A stretch of 64,000 bases of DNA, taken from NCBI GenBank assembly GCA_014193115.1, contig BJHQ01000009.1, positions 62,001-126,000 on the forward strand, in the 5' to 3' direction. Below are positions 45,548 through 54,861 of this stretch, one piece after another (positions within the stretch are counted from its first letter, which is position 1; the number at the start of each line of letters is the position of its first letter). This DNA is from Planctomycetota bacterium. Lineage in GTDB: Bacteria; Planctomycetota; UBA11346. A program made the position numbers and the translations under genes. Under the pieces are notes generated by a model. That model worked only from the letters and a program-made list of their open reading frames with translations. It searched no databases and was not told where the DNA came from.

Positions 45548-47407
45548 TCATCGGGTGGCCGAGGCCGCAGCCGTTGCTGAACCTTGGGGCCCGAGCAAGC
45601 GCAGGCGCCAGGCCGGCTCGAGCCCGGCCGCGTCAACCACGGCCTGGGCCGCTGCCGGCAGGGGCGTCCCGGGAGGCACGGAGATATTATCCTCGAGCCG
45701 CGATTTGCCGCTGCCCAAGGCCAAGGGCCTGCGATGCCAGTTGCGGCGCAAGATGTTCACCCCCTCGGTGTTGATCGCGATGCTGTTGATCGCGTCGAGG
45801 AGGACGTTCTCCTCGACAATGATCCCCTCGCTGGCGGCATCGAGATAGACCTGGTTCCAACCGGACGTGATCCCGTAGTTGCGGCGGATGGCCGAACCAG
45901 GCTGTGCGCCCAGCGTATAGATGGTGCCGCCATCGATGAGGTGCTGATGCGAACCTGGAGCCCATTGGGTCAGGCGCAGCGACACGCAGGGCGTGGTCAC
46001 GGCGCAGGCGGCCTCAATGCGATTGGCCTCGATGAGCGTGTTGCGGCACGAGGACGGCGGCTTGTCATCGCCACCCCAGCCCCAACCCCACGAGATCCCG
46101 CTGTAGGGCGTGGGTCGGATGTGGTTGTGCCGGACCCGGCCGCCATCGACATAGAATCCGAGGATGGCGACGCTGCCGTGATATTCGGTGGCGATGTCCG
46201 AGAACAGGTTGTTGTTGATATCAATGGCGACGACGCGGTCGGCATCCGTCGGGTGATGGCTATGGAGGTTGCCGACCACCATCCCGCTGGCGGAGATGTC
46301 CTCGAAGCGGTTGCCGACCACGGCCACCTGCTTGCAGCCGATGCCGAGCTCGACGCCGCCAGCGCCCAAGGCGCGGAAAGTGTTCCCCTCTAGAAGCACA
46401 TGCTCGCAATGGGTGAATCTGAGAGAGGAGTCCAGGATCCCCCAGTCCGGCCGCGCCTGGCCGAAGTCCTTCGTGCCGAGCTCACCGTTCAGGCAGGTGC
46501 CCGCCTGGACCTCGCAGAACGCGACGCCGGCGTCGGGCAACGGGCAGGTCGAATGGCTGAAGGTCAAGCCACGCATCTCCAGGTGGCGGACGCCGGAGGC
46601 CTGCACCAGCCGGCCCAAGGCGGGAACGATGATCTCGCGGGTGTTGGGGTCCTCGTCCGCTGCTGCCACCAGGCGCAGTCGGCGCTCGAACGGGTCGAAG
46701 CACCAGGAATGGACCGGACCCAGGAGCTCCGGGGCGTTCTCCATCCACGCGACCTGCCGCGGCTCGTACCCTTTGTGCCGCTCGATGTTGGCCCAGAAGG
46801 CCGGCGGCATCACGGCGGTGGTCCCGTCCATGCCGGCAACGATGGCGCGCATCTCCTTCCACTCGATGCGGATGACGAGTTCGACCGCGGTCGGCCGGGA
46901 CCAGGTCGCGAGTGGGGTCCCGCCCCACCCGGTCGGCTTCTTCGTCCAGTTCAGCAAGTCGTAAGTCCGTGCGCGCTGGGCGCGGACCCCATCGATCCAC
47001 AGCTGGCGCACAGCGGACTGGGGCACGGTGGCGCTCCAGATCCGCTTGGCCGGGTCGGTCAGCGTCCAGCCGCCGACCCGGTGGCCGCCGCTGATCACGG
47101 GCCGGGCCCCCTCTGCGGCCCGCCACACCACCGGCGCACTTGGCCGACCTGAATCGGCCGCGCCTAGCTCCAGGGTCGAGCCCAGGACATGCGTGCCTTG
47201 GTGCAGGATCAGCTGGACTGGTCCACCGGCACCGCCAGCGTGCGCCAGGAGGCGGCGCAGCGCATCGCGCCCTTCGCCGATGGTGGCGAAGGGTCGGGTC
47301 AGGCTGCCATCACCGCCGCCGCTGCCGGGTCTGACGTGGATGTCAGCGCTGTCCAGGCTGGCGAGGCAGGTGCCGGCGAGGACGAGGAGGAAACGAGGCA
47401 TGAACAT
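45548..47407 (-). CDS. Secreted right-handed beta-helix enzyme (GH141-like)
   Basis: The 619-residue protein has a signal peptide, then the typical opening ADIHVRPGSGGGDGSLTRPF, then ATIGEGRDALRRLL, and the parallel beta-helix repeats ([40 protein letters not shown]). This architecture is seen in GH141-type and related enzymes acting on pectin or fucosylated glycans; the assignment to a family is tentative. It is a close paralogue of the N-terminal 600 residues of the 930-residue protein at 55575-58367 but lacks the Ig and dockerin parts, ending soon after the helix. It lies 38 bp before the PQQ-like gene. Confidence 0.8.
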   Translation of the reverse strand: MFMPRFLLVLAGTCLASLDSADIHVRPGSGGGDGSLTRPFATIGEGRDALRRLLAHAGGAGGPVQLILHQGTHVLGSTLELGAADSGRPSAPVVWRAAEGARPVISGGHRVGGWTLTDPAKRIWSATVPQSAVRQLWIDGVRAQRARTYDLLNWTKKPTGWGGTPLATWSRPTAVELVIRIEWKEMRAIVAGMDGTTAVMPPAFWANIERHKGYEPRQVAWMENAPELLGPVHSWCFDPFERRLRLVAAADEDPNTREIIVPALGRLVQASGVRHLEMRGLTFSHSTCPLPDAGVAFCEVQAGTCLNGELGTKDFGQARPDWGILDSSLRFTHCEHVLLEGNTFRALGAGGVELGIGCKQVAVVGNRFEDISASGMVVGNLHSHHPTDADRVVAIDINNNLFSDIATEYHGSVAILGFYVDGGRVRHNHIRPTPYSGISWGWGWGGDDKPPSSCRNTLIEANRIEAACAVTTPCVSLRLTQWAPGSHQHLIDGGTIYTLGAQPGSAIRRNYGITSGWNQVYLDAASEGIIVEENVLLDAINSIAINTEGVNILRRNWHRRPLALGSGKSRLEDNISVPPGTPLPAAAQAVVDAAGLEPAWRLRLLGPQGSATAAASATR

Positions 47408-47434
47408 GAGAGAGACTCCTGGTGAAAGCGGTGG

Positions 47435-49453
47435 TCATGGACGGCGCAGGTCGTAGCACCACAGGTGCCGGCAACCGCGGAAGAACACTCGGCCGTCGGC
47501 ATGCAGCCAGGCCTGGGGGATATCATAGGCCGAGACCTGCTTATGGGGCTGGGACCAGGTCCCGACTTTTTCCAAGGTCCTGACCTTGAAGACGTCGAGC
47601 ACGGTGGTGGCGTGGCAGCCGTCCCACTGGTGGAAGACGAATCCGTCGGCCACGGTGGTGGCGCCGATGAAGGTGCCGGAGCCGCCTACCTGGGCCAGGA
47701 CCTTGCCGCTGGCCAGGTCCACGGCCTGGAGAATCTGCGCCGTCTGGCCGCTGCCGGGCGTGTCCCAACGCAGGTAAAGTACGCCGTCAGCCGCGGCATT
47801 GGCCTGCATGTCCCTGGCGCAGCCGACCTTGGGGTCGGGGGAGGCGAGCTCCCAGGCCTTGGCCGCGCCGCCGCGGCCGAGCAGCCAGCAGCGGATCACG
47901 CCGGTCGTGGTCACGGTCAGCAGGCGGTCACCGTAGAGCCGGGTGAAGCCGCAGTTGCGGACGAAGCCGTCCACCACCTGGGTCCAGACGATGGTGCCGG
48001 TGTCGGCTTCGCGCAGGGTCACGGTGTCCTTCTCCTCTTTGGCTAGCACCCCGCCGGTGTAGCTCAGGACATGGTCCTTGCCCTCCAGGCGCAGGCCGGC
48101 GATGCCGGCGCCGGGCTTGATCGGGCTCGCCCAGCCCTGATCAAAGCTCCAGCGCACCGCGCCGGTGTTGCGGTCGAAGGCGATGCCGACGTGGTGCATC
48201 AGCACCACCGGCCCGATGGCGTAGAGGCTCGGGAAGTTGGGCGCCCCGGGCGGCCAGCCGTGCATGGTGGCGGTGGCGAGCTCCTTCGCCTTCTCGACCT
48301 CCCAGGCCGGCGCGGTCGGGACCTCCCAGTCGAGCGCGCCGCTGGCCCCGTCGAGGCAGTAGAGCCGGCCGAGCCGGCCCATGATGAACAGCTTGCCGTC
48401 GGCGTAGCAGGCGGTGCGGCCCTGGTCCTCATGCTTGTTGTAGCCGACCACCGAACGGCCGCGGTTGGACAGAACGTGCTTCCACAAGGTGCGGCCGCTG
48501 GCGGCGTCGACACAGACCACGACATCATGGCCATCGATGCGGCCCTTGGCGGCCTCGATACCCTGTTCCAGGTAGCTGCGCGCCGCCGGGTCCCAGTCCA
48601 GGTGGTAGTGGAGCCGGTAGTCATCCAGCTCGTTTTTCAGCCGCTGGGCCTCCTTGGCGTCGACCACCTCGCCGGCGGGCTGGTTGATCAGGTAGTAGAG
48701 CCTTCCGTCGCCCAGGATCGGCGACCAGGCGCCGGAGGTGCCCAGGACCGGATCGGTCCGGCTCTCGCGATCGGCGGGTATGGCCTCCTCGCTCATCCAC
48801 ACCAGGCGGGCCTCCCGGGTCGGGTCGGCGACCACCGGCCGACCGGCGTCGGAGCCGCGCCAGCACCCATCGTTGCCGCTCAGCTGGCGCCAATCCTTGC
48901 CCGGGGCGAGAACCTGCTCCGCGGTGAGGGCGGCGGCATCCTTCCATGTCCCGGCCAGGTCCTGGCCGCCGAAGGTGCCGGTGAGCATGCCCGAAGCGAC
49001 CGTCGCCACCAGATCGGCGGTCAGAACCGGTCCGCGGACGTCGGGGCCCTGGGCGGCCTTGAGCCGGTCCTCGGGCTTGCCCCGGGCGTTCCAGCGGCTG
49101 AAGACATGATGCCGCACCGGCCCGGCGATGCGGCCTCCCTCCAGGCGCACATCGTGCAGATCCCAGGTCGCGTAGCCCGGGCCGAAGATGCCATTGTCGT
49201 GGGGGCTGATGAAGCCCTTGTCGGCAGCGATCACGAACCAGTTGACCGGGCGCGGACCGCGGAACTGGACCAGGACCTCGACCGGACCGTGGGGCGGGCA
49301 TGTGGTGGTGAAGCGGGCGACCGAGAACGGCTCGCTCGGGGTGACGAGCCGAGTCGCCGGCAAGGCCGTTGCCGTTGCCGGCGGCGGTGCATCGCCAGCG
49401 GCAAGGCCAGCACCGGCCGCGAGGCAGACAGATGCCAGGAACAGGTTCTTCAT
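47435..49453 (-). CDS. Exported PQQ-like beta-propeller protein (672 aa)
   Basis: ATG 49453 begins a signal peptide (MKNLFLASVCLAAGAGLAAG) and has AAAGGA 9 nt upstream. A domain of about 200 residues follows, with GTFGGQDLAGTWK also seen in the paralogue (VAGTWKVDGGKEEGAITGRI). Then come propeller blades such as VVVCVDAASGRTLWKHVLSN and GRLYCLDGASGALDWEVPTA. It ends DGRVFFRGCRHLWCYDLRRP, the same ending type as the protein at 50964. It sits 28 bp upstream of the beta-helix gene, probably in one transcript. Confidence 0.87.
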   Translation of the reverse strand: MKNLFLASVCLAAGAGLAAGDAPPPATATALPATRLVTPSEPFSVARFTTTCPPHGPVEVLVQFRGPRPVNWFVIAADKGFISPHDNGIFGPGYATWDLHDVRLEGGRIAGPVRHHVFSRWNARGKPEDRLKAAQGPDVRGPVLTADLVATVASGMLTGTFGGQDLAGTWKDAAALTAEQVLAPGKDWRQLSGNDGCWRGSDAGRPVVADPTREARLVWMSEEAIPADRESRTDPVLGTSGAWSPILGDGRLYYLINQPAGEVVDAKEAQRLKNELDDYRLHYHLDWDPAARSYLEQGIEAAKGRIDGHDVVVCVDAASGRTLWKHVLSNRGRSVVGYNKHEDQGRTACYADGKLFIMGRLGRLYCLDGASGALDWEVPTAPAWEVEKAKELATATMHGWPPGAPNFPSLYAIGPVVLMHHVGIAFDRNTGAVRWSFDQGWASPIKPGAGIAGLRLEGKDHVLSYTGGVLAKEEKDTVTLREADTGTIVWTQVVDGFVRNCGFTRLYGDRLLTVTTTGVIRCWLLGRGGAAKAWELASPDPKVGCARDMQANAAADGVLYLRWDTPGSGQTAQILQAVDLASGKVLAQVGGSGTFIGATTVADGFVFHQWDGCHATTVLDVFKVRTLEKVGTWSQPHKQVSAYDIPQAWLHADGRVFFRGCRHLWCYDLRRP

Positions 49454-49488
49454 GTGATTCCTTTCGGAATGGAACGGGGCAGATCGAA

Positions 49489-50967
49489 TCACCGGACAGC
49501 AGCCGGGTCGTTGCGGGTGCACTCGACGACATAGGGGCCGACCTGAACCGCCTTGGCATCGCTGGTCACGTCACGGCCGGCGACGGCTATGCCGCCAAGC
49601 GCAACTCCACGCACCGGGCTGGCTTCGTCGCCTCCCCTGATGCACAGCACCTGGCCGCATGCAGGCAGGCGCAGATCGCGGATGGTGACGCCGGTGATGC
49701 TGCCGAAGCGGCTGGGCACCGAGCCTTTGGGATAGGAGACCTCGTTCCAATGGGTGGCGAGAAGAGGTTCTATCTCGATGACGCCACTGCGAACCATCCC
49801 GTCGATGGAGATCCGCTCCACGGTGAGGCCTGACAGCGGCGTCCCTGAGACCGGCTGCGCGAGCAGGAAAGGCAGGGTCCCCATCATCGCCACTTGGCAG
49901 TCGCGGATGCGGATGTCGGCAAAGCGTCGGGTATCGCTTTCATGGCCGATCAGGATAACCCGCGCCCGGTCGCTCCAGAAGACCATGCGTTCGATGGTGA
50001 TGTCCTCGGTCGCCGGACGGTCCTCGGGCCGGTATTGGGCTGGTTTGCGATGTTCCGGCAGCAGCCAGGCGATGCCCTTCATGGCGATGCAGTCGTCGTC
50101 GCTGCGAATCATGCTGTCGCGGATCACGATCCGTCTGCTGTTGCAGGGGTTGATCCCGTCATCGTTCATGAAGCGGCCGTTCAGGATCGCGATGCGCTCG
50201 ATGGTCAGGTCGGTGCAGTCGGAGGGCAGCAGCGTCCAGGCCTGCGAGCCGCGCAGGGTCACCCCCTCGATGATGATCCCGCTGCAACGCAGCAGCTTGA
50301 TCGGAATGGGACCGGTCCCCTTCGCGTACGAATCACCTGCGAGGACACCGCGACCGCAGATGCGGATCTCTTTCGCGTCCTCGGCGACCACCCCGCCATG
50401 GACCACCGCTCCAGGGGCCAGGTAGAGGGTCTGGCCACTGGTGAGGGTGATCTGTCCAGGGCGATGGATGCCGGGTCCGAAATACACCACGGCCGGTCCG
50501 GCGCGGGTGAGTGGGGCGACCTCGGGCGGGCGGATGGAAATGAAGAGCGGCGCCTTCTTGCCCTCGGAAAGGACGACGAAGTGGCAGGGACCGGGGGCGG
50601 TAACCTCCCAGGAGCCGTCGGCCTGCGGCCTCGCGGTCAGGCTCCCGAGGGGTCGCAGTTGGGCCTGGGCCAGGCCGCGCAGGTGGCGGATGCGCACGGT
50701 GATCGGACCGTCGGCATCGATGGCGGCATGGCCGTAGGGGCCGCCGTGGTGGCCGGCCGCCTGGGCCACGCCGACCGCGACTGCAGCCGAGCCGCCAACT
50801 GAGCCGACGCTGACTGCCACCTGCCAGTCCGGGTGCCTGGGCTCCTCATCGGGCAGCGGAACGGGTAGGCAAACCGCTCCAGAGAGGCGGCCTGCGGCGA
50901 CGAGGATCAGGCACACCAAAGACAAGCGCGACAGCAACGCTCTCCCGGTCTGCCGGCGGCCGCTCAC
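49489..50967 (-). CDS. Secreted GH28-like (polygalacturonase-type) glycosidase
   Basis: The 492-residue protein has a signal peptide, a beta-sandwich-like N-terminal domain, and a parallel beta-helix with the GH28 catalytic features: NDDGINPCNSRRIVIRDSMI, SDDDCIAMKG (paired Asp) and ILIGHESD in the place of the family GHG motif. GH28 enzymes cleave galacturonan or rhamnogalacturonan; some distant members act on other glycans. The start overlaps the stop of the PQQ-like gene upstream by 4 bp (ATGA). With a RhaT-family symporter nearby, a rhamnogalacturonan-like substrate is possible. Confidence 0.85.
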   Translation of the reverse strand: MSGRRQTGRALLSRLSLVCLILVAAGRLSGAVCLPVPLPDEEPRHPDWQVAVSVGSVGGSAAVAVGVAQAAGHHGGPYGHAAIDADGPITVRIRHLRGLAQAQLRPLGSLTARPQADGSWEVTAPGPCHFVVLSEGKKAPLFISIRPPEVAPLTRAGPAVVYFGPGIHRPGQITLTSGQTLYLAPGAVVHGGVVAEDAKEIRICGRGVLAGDSYAKGTGPIPIKLLRCSGIIIEGVTLRGSQAWTLLPSDCTDLTIERIAILNGRFMNDDGINPCNSRRIVIRDSMIRSDDDCIAMKGIAWLLPEHRKPAQYRPEDRPATEDITIERMVFWSDRARVILIGHESDTRRFADIRIRDCQVAMMGTLPFLLAQPVSGTPLSGLTVERISIDGMVRSGVIEIEPLLATHWNEVSYPKGSVPSRFGSITGVTIRDLRLPACGQVLCIRGGDEASPVRGVALGGIAVAGRDVTSDAKAVQVGPYVVECTRNDPAAVR

Positions 50968-52943
50968 GGCCGCTTCTTTCGCAGATCATAGCAGTACACC
51001 CCATCGGCACCGCGAAAGAAAATCCGTCCTTCGACCATCGGGAAGGTCATGAACTTATTGTGATAGGACGTCGTCATGGGATGGGGCTGCCACCAAGTGT
51101 GGACATCCTTGGTCAGGGTTTCAGGGCTCGCGCCCAGGATGGTCATCTCGCTGTGGCCGTGAGAACCGTCCAGGCTGAGAAGGATGCGATCCTCGAAGAA
51201 AGCGGCATAGCCTTCGTTGTATGGCCCGCCGCCGGCATAGGTCGCCAAATCCTTACCGGTGGCGGCATCGAAGAGGTGCGTCTCAAGCGGACCGCCGACG
51301 ACGACATAAGCGCCGTTGCATCCAGGCGGCGCATCGGCGGCGGCGAATGTCGCCGGCGATTGCCACAACTGCTGGGCTTTGCCGGGATCCAGGGCGTAAG
51401 CGGTGACCGTGGCATTGGCCGAGACGACCTGCTTGGCCAGATGCTGCCAGCCGGCCGGGAGGATCCCTAGCGCGGTAACGAACATCCGATCGCCATGGAT
51501 GCTGACCCCCTTGTTCGGATTCGGCGGAAGTTCGATCTCCCACAAGATCCGGCCGCTTTTCGGTTCAATGCAGAATGCCTTGCGCGTGGCGGTCTGGTCC
51601 TTCTCGATCTTTTCATCGCCCATCGAAATCACGTATTCCTGCCCCTGGTACGACCATTTTCCAGGGACCTGGAACCGATGGCTCTTGCCATCGGCCCGCC
51701 ACAGGATCTTGCCGCTGGCCGGGTCGAGGCCGATGAGCCCCGCGCCGTGGTCCGGTACGATCAACGTCCCGCTGGCATAGATCGGTGCCGTGCATTGGTT
51801 CCGCGCCCCGGACCAGGGTTGGACCCCCTCAACCGACATGCCGTCCACCTCCCACAGCACCGTGCCGCTGGCTAGGTCGAGGGCATGCAAACGGCCGCTG
51901 GTCCCGCGCGCGAACACGCGACCTCCGCCTAGACATGGCGTATTATTGACACAGCCGCCTTTGTGGCTGGGCTGGTTGATCGAGGCCAGCGGGAAGACGG
52001 TCTTCCACAGGGTCTTTCCGGTTGCTGCATCCATGCAAACGACAACGTCATCCGCCTTTATTGACCATTTCTCGCGCATGAATGGCGAGATGGCGATGTT
52101 GTTCTTCTTTGTCAGGTAGGCCAGCGCGTCATCCGCGATCCCCGGCGTGTAGTCGGGTGCGCCTTTGAGATAGACCTTGCCCTTGGTGATCTCCTCGCCA
52201 GCGGGCTGGTAATAACTGATAACAACCTTGCCCTCGGCGACGACCAAGCTGGCGCCACCGCCGTTGCTGCGGGTGCCCAGGGCCAAGGCCTCATAATTGA
52301 GGACTCCGCCCGGACCGGCGGGAGTCGGTTCCTCGCTGCGCCAGACCTGGACGGCATCCTTGTTGAAGTCGCTGACCAGGGCCAGACCGCAGGAATCGGC
52401 GGCGAAGCTGGTGGTTGGGCCGTGCCACTGCGGCCATGAGGCCTTGGTGGTGAAGGCATTTCGCTGGCGTAGCTCAGATTCGGAATGGATCCTGCCCGTG
52501 ATCGCTCCCTCCTCCTTGCCGCCGTCAACCTTCCAAGTCCCGGCGACCTGACCTGCGGCGACCGTGGCCGATATGACATATCTCTTCTCGGCCATGGAGT
52601 TGTGCGCCTGGTAGGGGTAGATGCCCTGGATCGATCCGTCCGTCACTGTCAATTCGCCTATGGTATCGCGCACGCTCAGCCGGCTCGGCACCCGGATCCT
52701 GCCGTCGCGGGTTGCGGCCAGGATGGCCACATCCTGGCCGCGGACGGACAGTGCATGGATCGAATATTGCCCGGGTGGAGGCAGGGTCGGAGCCGCCTGG
52801 ACCAGGAGCAGCTCAATGTACTGATACTTCCCCTCGGTTGGAATGAGCGTCCGCGGCTGCGTTGCCGAGGTCGGATCGGCCGCCAGGCCGAGGCCGAGGA
52901 GCTGGATCACCGCCAGCAGGAGGATCTGAGAGGCAGGGCGCAT
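50964..52943 (-). CDS. Exported PQQ-like beta-propeller protein (659 aa)
   Basis: ATG 52943 has AAGGAT about 7 nt upstream and begins a signal peptide (MRPASQILLLAVIQLLGLGL). After an N-terminal beta domain of about 160 residues come propeller blades: VVVCMDAATGKTLWKTVFPL, GRLHALDLASGTVLWEVDGM, AGLIGLDPASGKILWRADGK. It ends VYCYDLRKKRP. The C-terminus matches the PQQ-like pseudogene at 33923-34392, so the two loci share ancestry. The gene is coupled to the GH28-like gene. Confidence 0.87.
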   Translation of the reverse strand: MRPASQILLLAVIQLLGLGLAADPTSATQPRTLIPTEGKYQYIELLLVQAAPTLPPPGQYSIHALSVRGQDVAILAATRDGRIRVPSRLSVRDTIGELTVTDGSIQGIYPYQAHNSMAEKRYVISATVAAGQVAGTWKVDGGKEEGAITGRIHSESELRQRNAFTTKASWPQWHGPTTSFAADSCGLALVSDFNKDAVQVWRSEEPTPAGPGGVLNYEALALGTRSNGGGASLVVAEGKVVISYYQPAGEEITKGKVYLKGAPDYTPGIADDALAYLTKKNNIAISPFMREKWSIKADDVVVCMDAATGKTLWKTVFPLASINQPSHKGGCVNNTPCLGGGRVFARGTSGRLHALDLASGTVLWEVDGMSVEGVQPWSGARNQCTAPIYASGTLIVPDHGAGLIGLDPASGKILWRADGKSHRFQVPGKWSYQGQEYVISMGDEKIEKDQTATRKAFCIEPKSGRILWEIELPPNPNKGVSIHGDRMFVTALGILPAGWQHLAKQVVSANATVTAYALDPGKAQQLWQSPATFAAADAPPGCNGAYVVVGGPLETHLFDAATGKDLATYAGGGPYNEGYAAFFEDRILLSLDGSHGHSEMTILGASPETLTKDVHTWWQPHPMTTSYHNKFMTFPMVEGRIFFRGADGVYCYDLRKKRP

Positions 52944-52999
52944 ATGCGGTATCCTTGGCGAGAAAGGTCGATCGGCGTTGACGGAGGGCTCGGTTCGAG

Positions 53000-54610
53000 T
53001 CACCGCAGCGCAGGCGGATCGCTGGTGGCCGGGTCCCAGGTCACCGCGGTGGTCGCGGCCCGGCTGAAGCCGCAGCCCGTGATGACCACGCCGGTCGCGT
53101 GATGGAGGTCGATGGCGGCGTGCACTGGTGCGGTGAAGGTGCAGTCCTCGATGCGGATGTCTCGGCAAACCCGGGCCGCGCCCGGGATTTCCTTGGGCTG
53201 GATCAGGAGCGCAGCGCGCCGGAAATAGCCATGCAGGTCCTGGAAGTCGCAGCCATCGAAGCGGCAGCCGCGGACCGTGACCCGGCACGGGCTGGCCGAT
53301 TCCTCCCAATCGAACTCCCCGGTCAGATGCAGTCCGGGAGAGGTGATGTTGGTGAAGGTGCAATCCTCGATCAGGCAGTCGTGGACCGAGCACTTGATGC
53401 CACGGCTGGTAATGGCACGGAATGCACAGCGGCGGATGACGGTGCTCGGAGGCAGCGTGCTGCGCGGATCGATCCAGGTGCCCGGGCCGACCCAGTCCGG
53501 CAGGTCGTCGGTGACGGTCACCAGGTTGGCATGTCCGGCCACAGAGCAGCTGGCGATGCGGGTGCTGAAGGCCGGCTGGCGGTCCGCGTCGAGAAGGTCG
53601 AGCACATCGCCGGGCGACAGGTCCAAGGGCCAGCCCGTGCGGTGCCGGCTATAGCGGTTGCCGAGATGGATGGGCCGCATCAGGCAGGTTCGCGCACCCC
53701 GCCGCTCCGCCACCTGAAGATAAAAGCTATGCACATTGATGCCGTCATCCGAAGAGCCGGCGAAACGGCAGTCCTCGATCAGGACCGGTCCGGTGATGCC
53801 GGTTCCATGGACCAGGTCGCGGGGATGAGAGACGCAGCGCCCCGGCGCCGGGGCGAAATCGAGGCGGCGCAAGGTCGTTGCCCCGGTACTGCCGATGCTG
53901 ACAGCGAAGCCGTTGCTGGACGGCATGGCGACATCGGTCATCTCCAGGGCCGCCAGGTGGTGGCAGGCCAGGCAGGAACCGCCGTCGAAGGCGAAGAACC
54001 AGGCCAGCATCTGCCCAGGTGCCGGCGTCCGGTCCAGACGATCACCGCCCAGGATCATGACACCTGGATCGGCCGGGTCCTGGACCGCCTCGGCGCACAT
54101 GGCCCAGTCGATCTTGCCGGCGACCAAGGTCCCATCGGGGGTGGTGATCGCCACCTGGCGGGCGACCATGCGCGGGGCTCGGGGCGAGCCCGGCACAAGG
54201 CGGACGCGGATGGGATCGGACGACTCGACGACACCCAGGGCGTGGAACCAGGGATCGGCATCGATGCGCAGGTCGCGCAGGGCCGCGCACCCGGGCCCGC
54301 TGAGGGCCAGAAAAGGCGGCAGGCCGTGATCGTCGAAGGCTCCGTGCCAGCAACGCACCAGAGTGGTGCCGCCGTCAGCGCCGGCGATGACAAGGGAGCC
54401 CGTGATCGCGGCCTGGAGCCAGGCGCCTAGCGCAGCCGGGGCCTCGATCCGGATCCGGCCGGGGGGCAATTCGAGCCGGGCATGTCCCGCGGCGATGGCC
54501 GCGTCGAGGGCCGCTTGCAGTGCGGCCCGTTGATCGCCTGGGGCATCGCCGCGGACACCGAAGGCCGTTGCCGCTATGACCACCGGATCAGTCGCGGGGG
54601 CGGCGATCAT
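53000..54610 (-). CDS. Parallel beta-helix protein (pectate-lyase-3/GH55-type N-terminus)
   Basis: From ATG 54610 the 536-residue protein opens with the pectate_lyase_3-type segment IAATAFGVRGDAPGDQRAAL, then LELPPGRIRIE, and continues as a right-handed beta-helix (HGTGITGPVLIEDCRFAGSS, then DDGINVHSFYLQV and FTNITSPGLHLTGEFDWEES). The DDGINVHS pair resembles catalytic aspartates of such enzymes. No signal peptide is visible at this start or in the upstream in-frame part, which is odd for a gene among secreted proteins. It is preceded by the 251-bp spacer with motifs shared with two other sites. Confidence 0.75.
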   Translation of the reverse strand: MIAAPATDPVVIAATAFGVRGDAPGDQRAALQAALDAAIAAGHARLELPPGRIRIEAPAALGAWLQAAITGSLVIAGADGGTTLVRCWHGAFDDHGLPPFLALSGPGCAALRDLRIDADPWFHALGVVESSDPIRVRLVPGSPRAPRMVARQVAITTPDGTLVAGKIDWAMCAEAVQDPADPGVMILGGDRLDRTPAPGQMLAWFFAFDGGSCLACHHLAALEMTDVAMPSSNGFAVSIGSTGATTLRRLDFAPAPGRCVSHPRDLVHGTGITGPVLIEDCRFAGSSDDGINVHSFYLQVAERRGARTCLMRPIHLGNRYSRHRTGWPLDLSPGDVLDLLDADRQPAFSTRIASCSVAGHANLVTVTDDLPDWVGPGTWIDPRSTLPPSTVIRRCAFRAITSRGIKCSVHDCLIEDCTFTNITSPGLHLTGEFDWEESASPCRVTVRGCRFDGCDFQDLHGYFRRAALLIQPKEIPGAARVCRDIRIEDCTFTAPVHAAIDLHHATGVVITGCGFSRAATTAVTWDPATSDPPALR

Positions 54611-54861
54611 AGCCGGGTCCCAACCGAGGCCGACACCGGAGCGGCCAGCTGCGGGTCCGGTATCGGAATGGCGACTGCCCAGGGCCAGGGCAAGGCGGCA
54701 CGAACCAGGGAGCTGACAGCTGGCATCACGCAAGTTTACCTCGGCTTCCGCCTCTGCCAGGGACAAAGATGGATGGGCATGAGCAAAAGTTGCTGCGCGC
54801 CCGACTGGTGTCCGTTCTGGCGATGAGGCAGACCCGGTTCCAGGAAGTCCCTGCATGTCCA
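54611..54861. promoter_or_regulatory. Spacer after cohesin gene 1 with two conserved motifs
   Basis: This non-coding spacer aligns with 58501-58700 after the second cohesin gene. Two related motifs are seen: GGCACGAACCAGGGAGCTGA near 54697-54716 and GCATGAGCAAAAGTTGCTGC near 54778-54797, the second with an AGCAA-AAG-TTGCT inverted repeat. A similar motif lies before the AraC-type regulator (61625-61645). It may be an operator for the beta-helix gene at 54610 or a remnant carried along with the duplicated cassette. Confidence 0.45.

Noticed and set aside
48071..49534. 487-codon plus-strand ORF
   Set aside because: It is antisense to the PQQ-like gene at 47435-49453; no domain or RBS.
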